Counted from the stretch's first letter, positions 6,006 through 14,230 are shown. The stretch: DNA of 14,230 bases from an uncultured Brachyspira sp. (GCA_934725655.1 CAKVCJ010000021.1:1-14230), one strand, 5' to 3'. Made by a program: numbers and translations. The notes: generated by a model from the letters alone, not told the origin.

Positions 6006-7400
6006 ATGGAAAATACAAAACAAATAGAATTAGCTACTAAACCTGTTGGAAGATTATTATTCAAATTATCAATACCCGCTATATTGGCACAGATTATCAA
6101 TGTTTTATACAATGTTGTTGATAGAATGTATATTGGGCATATTCCAGACATTGGAGCTATTGCTTTAACGGGTGTTGGAGTTACTATGCCTATAATAATG
6201 GCAGTATCAGCATTTGCATATCTCATTAGTATGGGCGGGGCTCCTCGTGCTTCTATTATGATGGGTAAAAAAAGTTATGATAAAGCAGAAGAAATACTTG
6301 GAAACTCTGCTATGGCTTTGATAATTATAGCTGTTACTATTACTATATTTTTATTAATATTTGCAAAACCGCTTCTTTTGTTTTTTGGTGCAAGCGAAAA
6401 AACAATTATTTATGCTTTGAGATATTTAAGAATATATTACATAGGAACTATATTTGTGCAATTAGCATTGGGATTAAATGCATTTATCACAGCACAGGGA
6501 AAAGCAAAAACAAGTATGTTTACAGTTCTAATAGGAGCAATTTGCAATATAATATTAGACCCTATATTTATATTTGGATTTAATATGAATGTTAGAGGGG
6601 CAGCTCTTGCTACTATAATATCTCAGGCTGTATCTTGTTTATGGATACTATATTTCATGACTTCCAAAAAAACTTTGTTAAAATTAAAAACAAAATATTT
6701 AAAAATATCTCCTAATGTAATACTTCCTTGTTTAGCTTTAGGTTTTTCTCCATTTATTATGCAATTTACAGAGAGTATTTTATTTGTATGTTTTAACACT
6801 TCTTTATTTAAATATGGAGGAGATTTAGCTGTTGGTGCTATGACTATATTAAGCAGCATAATGCAATTTTCTTTTCTTCCAATATATGGGCTTACCCAAG
6901 GCTCTCAGCCTATAATAAGCTATAATTATGGAGCTAATAATATTGACAGAGTAAAAGGGACTTTCAAAATACTTCTTATAAGCAGCTTAATATTTTCTAC
7001 TTTTATGTGGGTAATTTCTGTATTTTTTCCATATTTATTTGTTAGAATATTTACTAGCGATGAAACTTTAATTAATTATAGTATTTGGGCTTTAAGAATA
7101 TATATGGCAAGCTCTCTTATACTTGGAGCACAATCGGCATGTCAGCAGACTTTTGTGGCATTGGGTAATGCAAAAATTTCAGCTTTTTTAGCAATTTTGA
7201 GAAAAGTTATACTATTAATACCTTTAATCTTTATATTACCAATATTTTTGGAAAATAAGGTTATGGCTGTAATTTTGGCTGAGCCTATAGCAGATATTAT
7301 TGCTGTATTAACTACTGTAACTATGTTCTATATTTTCTTTAAAAAACTTATAAAAAATATTGAAAAAAATGATAAAAAGTTTAGAATAACAACTATTTGA
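6006..7400 (+). CDS. MATE-family multidrug/Na+ antiporter
   Basis: MATE proteins export organic cations, drugs or metabolites in exchange for Na+ or H+ across the inner membrane. The 464-residue protein is hydrophobic almost throughout, with segments consistent with the usual twelve helices. Family marks are the N-terminal YNVVDRMYIG (35-44, Asp39), the loop GGAPRASIMMGKKSYDKAEE (77-96), and in the second half QGSQPIISYNYGANN at about 298-312. The wording is closest to MepA-like members, but the substrate cannot be assigned. The start ATG is 12 bases after AGAAGG, a long gap. The preceding lipoprotein hydrolase gene is probably cotranscribed. Confidence 0.93.
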   Translation: MENTKQIELATKPVGRLLFKLSIPAILAQIINVLYNVVDRMYIGHIPDIGAIALTGVGVTMPIIMAVSAFAYLISMGGAPRASIMMGKKSYDKAEEILGNSAMALIIIAVTITIFLLIFAKPLLLFFGASEKTIIYALRYLRIYYIGTIFVQLALGLNAFITAQGKAKTSMFTVLIGAICNIILDPIFIFGFNMNVRGAALATIISQAVSCLWILYFMTSKKTLLKLKTKYLKISPNVILPCLALGFSPFIMQFTESILFVCFNTSLFKYGGDLAVGAMTILSSIMQFSFLPIYGLTQGSQPIISYNYGANNIDRVKGTFKILLISSLIFSTFMWVISVFFPYLFVRIFTSDETLINYSIWALRIYMASSLILGAQSACQQTFVALGNAKISAFLAILRKVILLIPLIFILPIFLENKVMAVILAEPIADIIAVLTTVTMFYIFFKKLIKNIEKNDKKFRITTI

Positions 7401-7413
7401 TAATAGTTTATTT
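7391..7413 (+). terminator. Possible weak terminator after the MATE gene
   Basis: AACTATT (7391-7397) and AATAGTT (7402-7408) form a 7-base stem with a 4-base loop overlapping the stop codon, followed by TATTTT. The stem has only one C/G pair and the T-run is interrupted, so termination would be partial. Confidence 0.35.
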
Positions 7414-7477
7414 TAAAAAAGTAATGACGAAAATATATAAATATGTATTTTTTAGTAAAATATAGTTGGAGATAAGT

Positions 7478-9439
7478 ATGTTTAAAAAATTAAATTTACA
7501 AGCAAAAATTAGTGCTGTTATATTAATTCCATTTTTGCTTATGATTATTGTTTCTGGTGCTATTAATGTAAAATCTGTAAGTACCATTACTAAAGATTTG
7601 TCATATAAAGTGCTTGAACAAAGTTCTACAGGTGAAGCTACCATATTACAATTTTTCTTGAGAGAGGAATTATTATATACAACAGGTTTACAATATGATG
7701 TTGAAACATTATATAATGATGGTACTAGAACAAGAACAGTATATGAAAACATGATAAATAACTTTTTGGATAAAATGCATCCAAATGTATGCGGAATGTC
7801 TATTACATTCTTACCAAATTATGTAGGAGATGACATAAATTACATAAATGACCCAAAATATTCTGCAGCAAATGGTCAATTTAGCTATTATGTTGCTAGA
7901 AGCGGAAATCAAAAAGAATCTAGAGGTTTTACATCTCAAGAATTAACAGAAGATTATATAACAAAACCATTATCAACAGGAAAACCTTATATTACACCTA
8001 TATATGAATATTTGTTGTTTGGAACTAAAAAAGAGCAAATATTTAGCTGGTGTGTACCTATTAGAAATAATGGAAATGTTATTGGGGTTATAACTACAGA
8101 TATATTAGTTTCTTCTATTAATTCTTTAGTAGCAAATATACAGCCTTTTGAAGGTGCAGAAGCTTCTTTATTTGATAGTGATGGAAATATATTATATGAT
8201 GCACAAGATACTAATAATGTAACTAAAAAATTATATGCAGCATATGATTATTATAAACAATATAATGTGTTAGATGAAATTAATAAAGGTATATCAACAA
8301 ACTTCTCTGCTTATAGTGAAAAATTAAAAAAGAATGTTACATATACATTTGTGCCATTAGAACTAACTTCAGGACAATATTGGGGATTAAAATTACTTGT
8401 TCCAGATAATGTTATTTTTAGAGAAAGCAACAATATAAGAAATAGAATAATTATTATTTCATTGATTATTATGCTTGTAGCATTTATTCTTACTCCTCTT
8501 ATTATTAAGAAGAAAGTAAGCAATGTTATTTATCTATTAGCACAGGATATGACTAAATTATCAAATGGAGATATATCTTGGTATCCTCCAGCACAGTTTT
8601 TAGCATTGACTGATGAATGGGGTACTATAGCTAAGGGAATGCAAAATACGATAACTAATCTTAACAAAATAGTTCAAACAGTAAAAAACTCTGCTGACCA
8701 TGTATCTACTGCAGCAAATGAAGTTTTAAGCGGAAATAATGACCTTGCAAGCAGAACAGAAATGCAGGCTTCAAGTTTGGAAGAGACTGCTTCTTCTATG
8801 AATGAAATAGCGAGCAATATAAATGAATCTGCTGAAGGTGTATTAAAAAGCTCTCAAATGGTTATGGAAGCTAAACAATATATAAACAAAGTTGGAAATA
8901 TAGTTAAAGAAAGTGTTATAAAAATGAATGATGTTAATGAAGCTAGCGGTAAAATTATGGATATTACTAAGCTCATAGAAAATATAGCATTCCAAACAAA
9001 CATACTTGCTTTGAATGCTTCTGTTGAGGCTGCAAGAGCTGGAGAGCAAGGAAGAGGATTTGCTGTTGTTGCTTCTGAGGTTAGAAACTTGGCACAAAAC
9101 GCTCAGGAATCTGTAAAAAACATTACTAATCTTATTAACGACAGTAATGATAAGGTTACTTTGGCTACTGAAAGTGTAAAAGAATCTCAAAGCATATTTA
9201 TAGAATTAGAAGAGAAAATGGATAAAGCTGCAGATATTATGCAAAAAATAAACAATGTTTCACAAGAGCAGAAAAGAGGCGTAGAACAAATAAACTTAGC
9301 TATTATGGAAATGGATAGCTCTGTACAAAAAAATGCTGCTTTGGTAGAAGAGGCTACTGCAGCTTCACAATCTCTATTAGAAGAATCAAGAGATTTAACA
9401 AAATCTATTGAATATTTCAAACTTAGAGAAGACGAATAA
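7478..9439 (+). CDS. Methyl-accepting chemotaxis protein, double-Cache type
   Basis: This is a membrane chemoreceptor that controls the CheA kinase and hence flagellar rotation. Its 653 residues fall into an N-terminal membrane helix (about 12-30), a periplasmic sensor of about 290 residues resembling a double-Cache domain, a second helix (322-343), a HAMP linker (about 344-397) and the cytoplasmic signalling coiled coil (400-645). The hairpin tip carries the near-invariant [20 protein letters not shown] (505-524) and [15 protein letters not shown]. Likely methylation segments are around [13 protein letters not shown] (434-446) and the matching late helix. No C-terminal receptor-tethering pentapeptide is present; the end is KLREDE. 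The ATG at 7478 follows TTGGAG by 6 bases; an in-frame TTG at 7466 overlaps that site and is rejected. The ligand is not evident. Confidence 0.93.
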   Translation: MFKKLNLQAKISAVILIPFLLMIIVSGAINVKSVSTITKDLSYKVLEQSSTGEATILQFFLREELLYTTGLQYDVETLYNDGTRTRTVYENMINNFLDKMHPNVCGMSITFLPNYVGDDINYINDPKYSAANGQFSYYVARSGNQKESRGFTSQELTEDYITKPLSTGKPYITPIYEYLLFGTKKEQIFSWCVPIRNNGNVIGVITTDILVSSINSLVANIQPFEGAEASLFDSDGNILYDAQDTNNVTKKLYAAYDYYKQYNVLDEINKGISTNFSAYSEKLKKNVTYTFVPLELTSGQYWGLKLLVPDNVIFRESNNIRNRIIIISLIIMLVAFILTPLIIKKKVSNVIYLLAQDMTKLSNGDISWYPPAQFLALTDEWGTIAKGMQNTITNLNKIVQTVKNSADHVSTAANEVLSGNNDLASRTEMQASSLEETASSMNEIASNINESAEGVLKSSQMVMEAKQYINKVGNIVKESVIKMNDVNEASGKIMDITKLIENIAFQTNILALNASVEAARAGEQGRGFAVVASEVRNLAQNAQESVKNITNLINDSNDKVTLATESVKESQSIFIELEEKMDKAADIMQKINNVSQEQKRGVEQINLAIMEMDSSVQKNAALVEEATAASQSLLEESRDLTKSIEYFKLREDE

Positions 9440-9461
9440 CTTATAAAAAAATAATTATTAT

Positions 9462-9499
9462 AAAGAGTATGTTTATTAATATTAAACATACTCTTTTTT
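9462..9499 (+). terminator. Rho-independent terminator after the chemoreceptor gene
   Basis: AAAGAGTATGTTTA (9462-9475) pairs perfectly over 14 bases with TAAACATACTCTTT (9483-9496) across a 7-base loop and runs straight into six T residues (9494-9499). It lies 22 bases after the chemoreceptor stop codon and is one of the two strongest terminators in the window. Confidence 0.9.
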
Positions 9500-9512
9500 A
9501 TTATATATAAAA

Positions 9513-9725
9513 TAAACGCACGGTTAATAATTTTTTATATATAAATAAAAATTAAAATTCTTGCTTAATTTTATGTCTTAATCTTCATTGCGTGCGGTAG
9601 TATAATCTAAAAATATATTATTCAATAATTAGAAATTAAACCGCACGGTGAGCAAAATATAAAAATATATGTCTATTAAAATTATAATTCTATTAATATT
9701 TAAAAATAAGTTTACCGTGCGTTTA
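9513..9725. repeat. Alternating CGCACGGT repeat cluster in the gene-free region 9500-9838
   Basis: Four copies of a GC-rich core stand out in very AT-rich DNA: TAAACGCACGGTTAA (9513-9527, forward), GCGTGCGGTA (9590-9599, reverse), AAACCGCACGGTGAG (9638-9652, forward) and TTTACCGTGCGTTTA (9711-9725, reverse). The outer pair shares a perfect 12-base inverted repeat TAAACGCACGGT, and the inner pair shares ACCGCACG, so two structures are nested. No open frame of note lies between them. They could be the ends of small non-autonomous elements, or binding sites. Related copies lie at 12924-13010. The rest of 9500-9838 shows only AT-rich DNA and the upstream region of the lipoprotein gene. Confidence 0.7.
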
Positions 9726-9838
9726 ATATAAGTTATAGATTCATAAATAGTTTTTTTATTTAATAAATAGCATTTAAAGTTGATTTTTTTTTAATATACT
9801 ATAATATATTATATATAGAATCAAGCGAAGGATAAAAA

Positions 9839-10420
9839 ATGAAAACAAAAATATTTCTGATATTAATTATAATTGCATTTATAATTTCATGTTCAAATAA
9901 TACTACTAACCCAAACAATAGTGGAGATATAAAAGATAAGATAGAATTAGGCAATGTAGAAACGCCAACAAATAATGGCAGCGGTTCTGACAATAATGGA
10001 AATACAGATAATAACAATCCAACAGATAATGGCGGCAGTTCAAGTGATAATGGAAATAGTACAGAAGAAAAACCTCCTCTTCCTCCTTTAGATAATTATT
10101 TGCATATGTATGTAGGCACTGCTAAATATTATATAAAAACATTAGATGATGCTGTTGTAACTTCGCATACAGATGAAAATATATATGTTGAAATATATGA
10201 TGATTGTATAGTAGTATCTTCAGGAGCAACTTTCTTTTTTAAGGATATAAAAAGACCATCCGACAAGGAATATCAATCTACTGAATATTATAATGGAGCT
10301 ACATATAATTTAACTTTAAAAATCAATGATGACGGTACAGCATATCTTAGGCTAAGTATAAGAGATACAGAATATTCATATCATTTTGATGCTGATAGTT
10401 TACCTGAGTACAAACAATAA
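9839..10420 (+). CDS. Small lipoprotein of unknown function with Asn/Gly/Ser-rich linker
   Basis: The 193-residue protein starts with a lipoprotein signal peptide (KTK, a hydrophobic run, and the lipobox FIISC with Cys18). Residues about 19-75 form a low-complexity linker of Asn, Gly, Ser, Asp and Thr, including repeated DNNGN/DNGGS words, then a short proline stretch PPLPPL. The C-terminal 110 residues are rich in Tyr, Asp and Thr and look like a beta-strand domain (for example YVEIYDDCIVVSSGATFFF) without a family I recognise. The layout suggests a surface-exposed domain on a flexible stalk. GAAGGA at 9827-9832 lies 6 bases before the ATG. Several TATAAT-like boxes lie at 9795-9815, but no convincing -35 partner was found. 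Confidence 0.8.
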   Translation: MKTKIFLILIIIAFIISCSNNTTNPNNSGDIKDKIELGNVETPTNNGSGSDNNGNTDNNNPTDNGGSSSDNGNSTEEKPPLPPLDNYLHMYVGTAKYYIKTLDDAVVTSHTDENIYVEIYDDCIVVSSGATFFFKDIKRPSDKEYQSTEYYNGATYNLTLKINDDGTAYLRLSIRDTEYSYHFDADSLPEYKQ

Positions 10421-10430
10421 AACTATTTTA

Positions 10431-10474
10431 TACCCCTATACCCTACTTGAATTTTATTGAAAATATATTATAAT
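10431..10474 (+). promoter_or_regulatory. copA promoter with adjacent C-tract possible metal-sensor site
   Basis: TTGAAT (10447-10452), a 16-base spacer and TATAAT (10469-10474) form a promoter whose transcript would start about 63 bases before copA. Touching the -35 box is TACCCCTATACCCTAC (10431-10446), with two CCCTA words. C-tract and G-tract sites of the TACCC...GGGTA kind are bound by CsoR-type copper sensors, so this is a candidate copper-responsive operator. The reverse-complement core TATAGGGG recurs at 10527-10534 at the ribosome site. Confidence 0.5.
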
Positions 10475-10543
10475 CGTATTGTTAGATTATTTTAACATTT
10501 TATAAAAAATAATAAAATATCTTTTATATAGGGGTTTGTATAT

Positions 10544-12820
10544 ATGAAAATGACTTTAAAAATAGGTGGCATGCACTGTGCTGCATGTTCGAGGGCAGTG
10601 GAAAGAGCTCTAAAAAAAACTGATGGTATAGAAGATGCCAATGTTAATATAGCTACAGAAAAAGCTGTGTTTAACTATGATGAAAAAAAACTAAAGTATG
10701 ATGATATAGTGAATATTGTAGTAAAGGCAGGATATCAGGTTTTGGGTAAAGAGGAAGATCCTGCTTTAGTAAAGGCAAGAGAGATAAAAGAGCAGAAAAC
10801 AAGACTTATAGTGTCTGCAATATTTTCTATACCTTTATTTTATATATCAATGGCACCTATGGTAAGTTTTGTTAAATTTCCAATACCTAATTTTTTGGTG
10901 CATCACATTAATCCGCAAGTTTTTTCTATAGCTGCAATATTTTTATGTGTGCCTGTTATGATATCTGGTTATAAATTTTACACATTAGGTTTTCCTGCAC
11001 TTTTTAGAGGAAGCCCTAATATGGACTCACTTGTGGCAATAGGAACAACTGCGGCATTTACTTATAGTATTTATTCTACTGTTTTGGCATTTATTGGACT
11101 TAATCCGTATGGGGATAATCTTTACTATGAGTCAGCTGCCGTTATAATTACATTAGTACAGTTTGGAAAATATTTAGAGGCTAGAAGCAAAGGCAAAACT
11201 GGTGAAGCAATAAAAAAACTTATGGGACTTCAGCCTAAAACTGCCACTATAATAAAAGACGGAGAAGAAAAAGAAATAAAAATTGCTGATGTAAAAGTTG
11301 GTGATATAGTATTGGTTCGTCCGGGAGAGAAGATTCCTGTTGACGGAGAGATTATAGAAGGATACAGCAGTGTTGATGAATCAATGCTTACAGGCGAGAG
11401 TATACCTGTAGAAAAAAGCGTAGGGGACAAAGTAGTGGGAGCATCAATTAACAAAACAGGAAGTTTCAAATTCAAAGCTCAAAAAGTAGGAGCTAACACT
11501 GCATTAGCACAGATTATAAAACTTGTAGAAGATGCTCAGGGTTCAAAAGCCCCAATAGCACATATTGCCGATGTTGTGTCATCATATTTTGTGCCTGCTG
11601 TAATAACTATAGCTTTAATATCTGCTATAATTTGGTTTATAGCTCTTCATAATTTTGTGTTTTCTTTAACAGTATTTGTATCGGTACTTGTTATAGCTTG
11701 TCCTTGTGCTTTAGGGCTTGCTACACCTACTGCAATAATGGTTGGTACGGGAAAAGGTGCTGAGCTTGGAATACTTTTTAAAAATGCTGAGGCGTTAGAG
11801 GTATCTCAAAAAATAAATGCTGTGATGTTCGATAAGACAGGTACTCTTACAGAAGGAAAACCTTATGTTACTGACATTATTTCTGATGATAAAGATAAAC
11901 TTCTTTTGATAGCAGCAAGTGCTGAAAATGGAAGTGAACACCCTTTAGGCGAGGCAATAGTGAGAGAGGCCAAAGAAAAAAATATTAAACTTCTTAATAT
12001 AGAAAATTTTAAAGCGATAGCAGGTTTTGGTATAGAAGTATTCATTAATAACAAAAAAGTTTTAATGGGTAATGACAAACTCATGAACAAAGAAAATATC
12101 AATACAGAAAATTATAATTCATATATGGATAAACTTTCAAAAGAAGGTAAGACTCCTATGTATGTTGCTTATGATAATAAACTTCTTGGTATAATAGCAG
12201 TTGCTGATAAATTAAAAAAAGAAAGCATCGAAGCAATAAACAGACTTCATAAACTTGGAATAAAAACTGCAATGATTACAGGAGATAACAAAAACACAGC
12301 TAATTCAGTTGCAAAAGAGGCAGGTATTGATATTGTATTTGCTGAGGTACTTCCAGAAGAAAAATCTAATGAAGTAAAAAAATTACAGGAGCAAGGTTTT
12401 ACTGTTGCTATGGTAGGCGATGGTATAAATGATGCACCTGCTTTGACTCAGGCTAATGTTGGTATTGCTATTGGAAGCGGTACCGATGTTGCTATTGAAA
12501 GTGCTGACATAGTATTAGTAAAATCAAACACTAATGATGTTGTAACTGCCATAGAATTAAGTAAGGCTACTATGAGAGATATAAAACAAAATTTATTCTG
12601 GGCTTTTTGTTATAACGTAATAGGCATACCAATTGCTGCTGGTGTTTTGCATGTATTTAGAGAGCCTTTAATAGCTTCTTCTATAGGGGGCTTTTTAACT
12701 TCTATTATGGGTAAAGATTTGCTTTTAAATCCTATATTTGCTGCTCTTGCTATGAGTTTAAGTTCTGTTTCGGTTGTTACAAATGCTTTAAGACTAAACT
12801 TTTTTAAACCTAACAAATAA
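10544..12820 (+). CDS. copA: Cu(I)-exporting P1B-type ATPase
   Basis: CopA pumps cuprous copper out of the cytoplasm at the cost of ATP and gives copper tolerance. The 758-residue protein has one N-terminal heavy-metal domain with GMHCAAC (Cys12, Cys15), then membrane helices, the actuator motif TGES (283-286), the transmembrane metal motif CPC (386-388), the phosphorylation motif DKTGT (430-434, Asp430), the SEHP motif (464-467) of the nucleotide domain and GDGIND (625-630). The late helices carry Tyr690-Asn691 and MSLSS (737-741), which with CPC indicate Cu(I)/Ag(I) specificity (P1B-1). All catalytic residues are present. AGGGG upstream lies 9 bases before the ATG. No chaperone or regulator gene adjoins it; a terminator follows. 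Confidence 0.95.
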   Translation: MKMTLKIGGMHCAACSRAVERALKKTDGIEDANVNIATEKAVFNYDEKKLKYDDIVNIVVKAGYQVLGKEEDPALVKAREIKEQKTRLIVSAIFSIPLFYISMAPMVSFVKFPIPNFLVHHINPQVFSIAAIFLCVPVMISGYKFYTLGFPALFRGSPNMDSLVAIGTTAAFTYSIYSTVLAFIGLNPYGDNLYYESAAVIITLVQFGKYLEARSKGKTGEAIKKLMGLQPKTATIIKDGEEKEIKIADVKVGDIVLVRPGEKIPVDGEIIEGYSSVDESMLTGESIPVEKSVGDKVVGASINKTGSFKFKAQKVGANTALAQIIKLVEDAQGSKAPIAHIADVVSSYFVPAVITIALISAIIWFIALHNFVFSLTVFVSVLVIACPCALGLATPTAIMVGTGKGAELGILFKNAEALEVSQKINAVMFDKTGTLTEGKPYVTDIISDDKDKLLLIAASAENGSEHPLGEAIVREAKEKNIKLLNIENFKAIAGFGIEVFINNKKVLMGNDKLMNKENINTENYNSYMDKLSKEGKTPMYVAYDNKLLGIIAVADKLKKESIEAINRLHKLGIKTAMITGDNKNTANSVAKEAGIDIVFAEVLPEEKSNEVKKLQEQGFTVAMVGDGINDAPALTQANVGIAIGSGTDVAIESADIVLVKSNTNDVVTAIELSKATMRDIKQNLFWAFCYNVIGIPIAAGVLHVFREPLIASSIGGFLTSIMGKDLLLNPIFAALAMSLSSVSVVTNALRLNFFKPNK

Positions 12821-12862
12821 CTTTATTTTTTAATATACTTAGTTATTCATACTTTACTCCAT

Positions 12863-12908
12863 TAATCCATATAAATTTAATTTTATAATTTATATGGATT
12901 ATTTTTTT
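12863..12908 (+). terminator. Rho-independent terminator after copA
   Basis: AATCCATATAAATT (12864-12877) and AATTTATATGGATT (12887-12900) are perfect 14-base inverted arms with a 9-base loop, extendable by one pair, followed by seven T residues (12902-12908). It lies about 40 bases past the copA stop. Confidence 0.9.
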
Positions 12909-12923
12909 ATTATTTTATTATTT

Positions 12924-13010
12924 TAAACGCACGCAGTGTAAAGCTAAGAAATAGCAATATATTAGAATTCAAATTTTACCAAAAAATAAAATTTTATTTA
13001 CCGTGCGTTA
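12924..13010. repeat. Second inverted pair of the CGCACGGT repeat family
   Basis: TAAACGCACG (12924-12933) and TTTACCGTGCGTTA (12997-13010) face each other across about 63 AT-rich bases, sharing AACGCACG as an inverted repeat. The right copy keeps the full ACCGTGCGTT core seen at 9711-9725; in the left copy the GGT after CGCAC is altered. This pair begins just after the copA terminator, as the first cluster begins just after the chemoreceptor terminator. Confidence 0.6.
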
Positions 13011-13313
13011 ATAAATGTGCAAATTTAATTAACGCTTGGGCGGGTGCTATAATTTATAATTTGTCAGTAAAATAAATTTCAGTCATAATTTTAAATTAAA
13101 CATAAAACATAAAAGGGCGGGGATGTAATATATACAAAAAATAAATAAAGGTATAATTTTTTACACAAAAATTATAAAAAAAATAAATTATATAAGAAAC
13201 TTTTAATTAAAAAAAATCGTCTAATAAAGTAAATAGCATGCTATATTATCTCAATAAAACTGCTTTGTAACTTATAAAATTATAACTATTTTTGCAATAG
13301 GAGGTAATTGTAG
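13011..13313. other. Gene-free region before the DUF4405 gene
   Basis: No convincing open frame is seen. Two related GC-rich words interrupt the AT-rich DNA: GGGCGGGTGCTATAA (13038-13052) and GGGCGGGGATGTAA (13115-13128), both in the same direction. A hairpin with 10-base arms TATAATTTTT and AAAAATTATA lies at 13152-13176. The perfect 12-base palindrome ATAGCATGCTAT (13233-13244), overlapping a TATATT box, is a candidate operator and promoter for the next gene. Confidence 0.5.
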
Positions 13314-13979
13314 ATGAAAAATATAATTAAAATATTTATAGATATAATAATGACTATTCTTTTTTTTGTTTTATTAGGATATAGTTTTACAGGCCGTACT
13401 ATACATGAATATTTAGGATTTTTGATTTTTGCATTTTTTATACTTCATCATATATTAAATTTTCATTGGTGCCAAAATCTTTTTAAGGGAAAATATAATT
13501 TAACGAGAACATTAAATACATTTATAAATTTTATGCTTTTTATATGTATGCTTGGATTAATTATAAGCGGAATATTGTTTAATAGAGATGTAGTAGATTT
13601 TTTTAATCTTACTGATATAAAAGTGCTTAATAAAAAACTCCATGTAATTTGCAGCTATTGGGGCTTTATATTTATGTCAGCACATTTAGGAATGCATTGG
13701 GGTATATTTATAAATATGAGTAAAAAATTTATAAATATAAAAAAACCAATATGCATAATAATCGCTTTATTAATAGCTATATATGGAATAGTTTCATTTA
13801 TAAAAAGAGATTTACACAATGTAATGCTTTTAATTACAAAGCTTACTAATTATGAAGAACCTGCTGCATTTTTCTTTATCGATCATATTGCTATAATGGG
13901 ACTATTTATATTTATTACTTATTATCTGCATAGATTAAGTGATAAATTAAATAAAACTGATTTAAAACTTTCAAAATAA
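13314..13979 (+). CDS. DUF4405 membrane protein, possible b-type cytochrome
   Basis: The 221-residue protein has about six hydrophobic segments (roughly 5-24, 33-52, 66-88, 112-130, 144-163, 188-206) and matches the DUF4405 pattern: TIHEYLGF (29-36), a His-rich LHHILNFHW (44-52), the NTFINFMLF...GIL segment, and KLHVICSYWGF followed by AHLGMHWG (123-130). Histidines 31, 45, 46, 51, 110, 124, 128 and 191 lie in or near membrane helices, the arrangement expected of haem-b ligands in small cytochrome-b-like proteins. Electron transfer is an inference; partner and substrate are unknown. A perfect AGGAGG (13299-13304) lies 9 bases before the start, the best ribosome site in the window. Confidence 0.8.
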   Translation: MKNIIKIFIDIIMTILFFVLLGYSFTGRTIHEYLGFLIFAFFILHHILNFHWCQNLFKGKYNLTRTLNTFINFMLFICMLGLIISGILFNRDVVDFFNLTDIKVLNKKLHVICSYWGFIFMSAHLGMHWGIFINMSKKFINIKKPICIIIALLIAIYGIVSFIKRDLHNVMLLITKLTNYEEPAAFFFIDHIAIMGLFIFITYYLHRLSDKLNKTDLKLSK

Positions 13980-13991
13980 AAAAAGTTTTTT
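13964..13991 (+). terminator. Terminator overlapping the end of the DUF4405 gene
   Basis: AAAACTTT (13964-13971) and AAAGTTTT (13982-13989) form an 8-base stem with a 10-base loop, ending in six T residues (13986-13991). The left arm is inside the coding sequence. The stem has a single C/G pair, so it is weaker than the two strong terminators in this window. Confidence 0.5.
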
Positions 13992-14095
13992 CTAAAGCAT
14001 ATATTTACCGAACTTGATACAAGTTAAAGTTATGTTTTATTAATGTGGTGATACTTAATCTTTTTAAACAAAAACTAAATAATTTATAGTTATCA

Positions 14096-14124
14096 ACCAT
14101 AGAGGTAAATTTTATCTCTATGGT
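14096..14124. terminator. Hairpin in the right-hand non-coding region
   Basis: ACCATAGAG (14096-14104) and CTCTATGGT (14116-14124) are perfect inverted arms; inner pairing can continue toward a tight loop. No long T-run follows on either strand, so termination is uncertain. It could act on transcripts entering from the element at the right edge. The rest of 13992-14203 has no convincing gene; a small dyad AACTTGATACAAGTT is at 14011-14025. Confidence 0.35.
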
Positions 14125-14203
14125 ATTATTAAATTAATAGTTATAAATACATATATTTTTTTAATAATATCTAAAGCAGCATCATCTAAACAAAACATCA
14201 AAA

Positions 14204-14230
14204 TATATGCACAGGTTCCAAACATATTGC
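14204..14230 (-). repeat. Edge of the repeated element, right copy
   Basis: These 27 bases are the exact reverse complement of 50-76 and run off the window end. The shared part includes GGTTCC and TGCACAG words, GC-richer than the surroundings. The inner boundary lies near 14204. Together with the left copy this gives the whole window a pair of inverted flanks. Confidence 0.6.

Noticed and set aside
9780..9805. Lipoprotein promoter TTGATT with TATAAT.
   Set aside because: The spacer is only 14 bases, too short for a normal sigma-70 promoter; other box pairings gave 19 bases. No clear choice could be made.
9500..9838. Possible CRISPR array, because repeated GC-rich words recur at intervals.
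   Set aside because: The copies alternate in orientation, vary in spacing (about 40 to 65 bases apart) and are only 10-15 bases long; no cas gene is near.
14118..14225. A 35-codon minus-strand open frame beginning MFGTCAY inside the right-hand repeat and ending in the hairpin at 14096-14124.
   Set aside because: The left copy of the repeat gives the same first seven codons but then diverges to a stop after four more, so the coding similarity follows from the DNA repeat. There is no ribosome site in view and no family resemblance.

Overview
The window looks like chromosomal DNA from a spirochaete, most likely Brachyspira. The evidence is the very AT-rich intergenic DNA, A/T-ending codons, and short lipoprotein signal peptides ending in a serine-cysteine lipobox. 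The gene content is also consistent: gatC, lepB-like, secG, recA, DUF3089, MATE, MCP, copA and DUF4405 genes. This assignment comes from reading style and gene content, not from a database search.

Layout. Bases 1-76 look like the end of a repeated element, probably an insertion sequence; 27 bases of the same edge recur inverted at 14204-14230. Next, on the plus strand, come gatC (tRNA amidotransferase subunit C), a signal peptidase I-like gene and secG (Sec translocon). On the minus strand are recA, a GNAT acetyltransferase directly downstream of it, and a PD-(D/E)XK nuclease-family gene upstream of it. On the plus strand again are a DUF3089 lipoprotein hydrolase followed closely by a MATE exporter, then a chemotaxis receptor ending in a strong terminator. 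A small lipoprotein and a Cu(I)-type P-type ATPase (copA) follow, and finally a DUF4405 membrane protein with many histidines.

The most interesting signal is a 30-base perfect direct repeat placed upstream of both recA and the PD-(D/E)XK gene. On the minus strand it reads as a promoter (TTGACA, 16-base spacer, TACAAT) and carries a dyad ACAAAA-N8-TTTTGT between the boxes. The nuclease therefore seems to share the control region of recA, which suggests DNA-damage-linked expression. The same repeat would also let the nuclease gene be excised by recombination while leaving recA a promoter.

Other points of note: the signal peptidase-like protein has Thr where the catalytic Ser should be; RecA has an unusual DNA-binding loop L2 and a long charged tail; a family of short repeats (core CGCACGGT) lies in alternating orientation in two intergenic regions; and CCCCTATA/TATAGGGG arms flank the copA promoter. 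No rRNA, tRNA or CRISPR array was seen.
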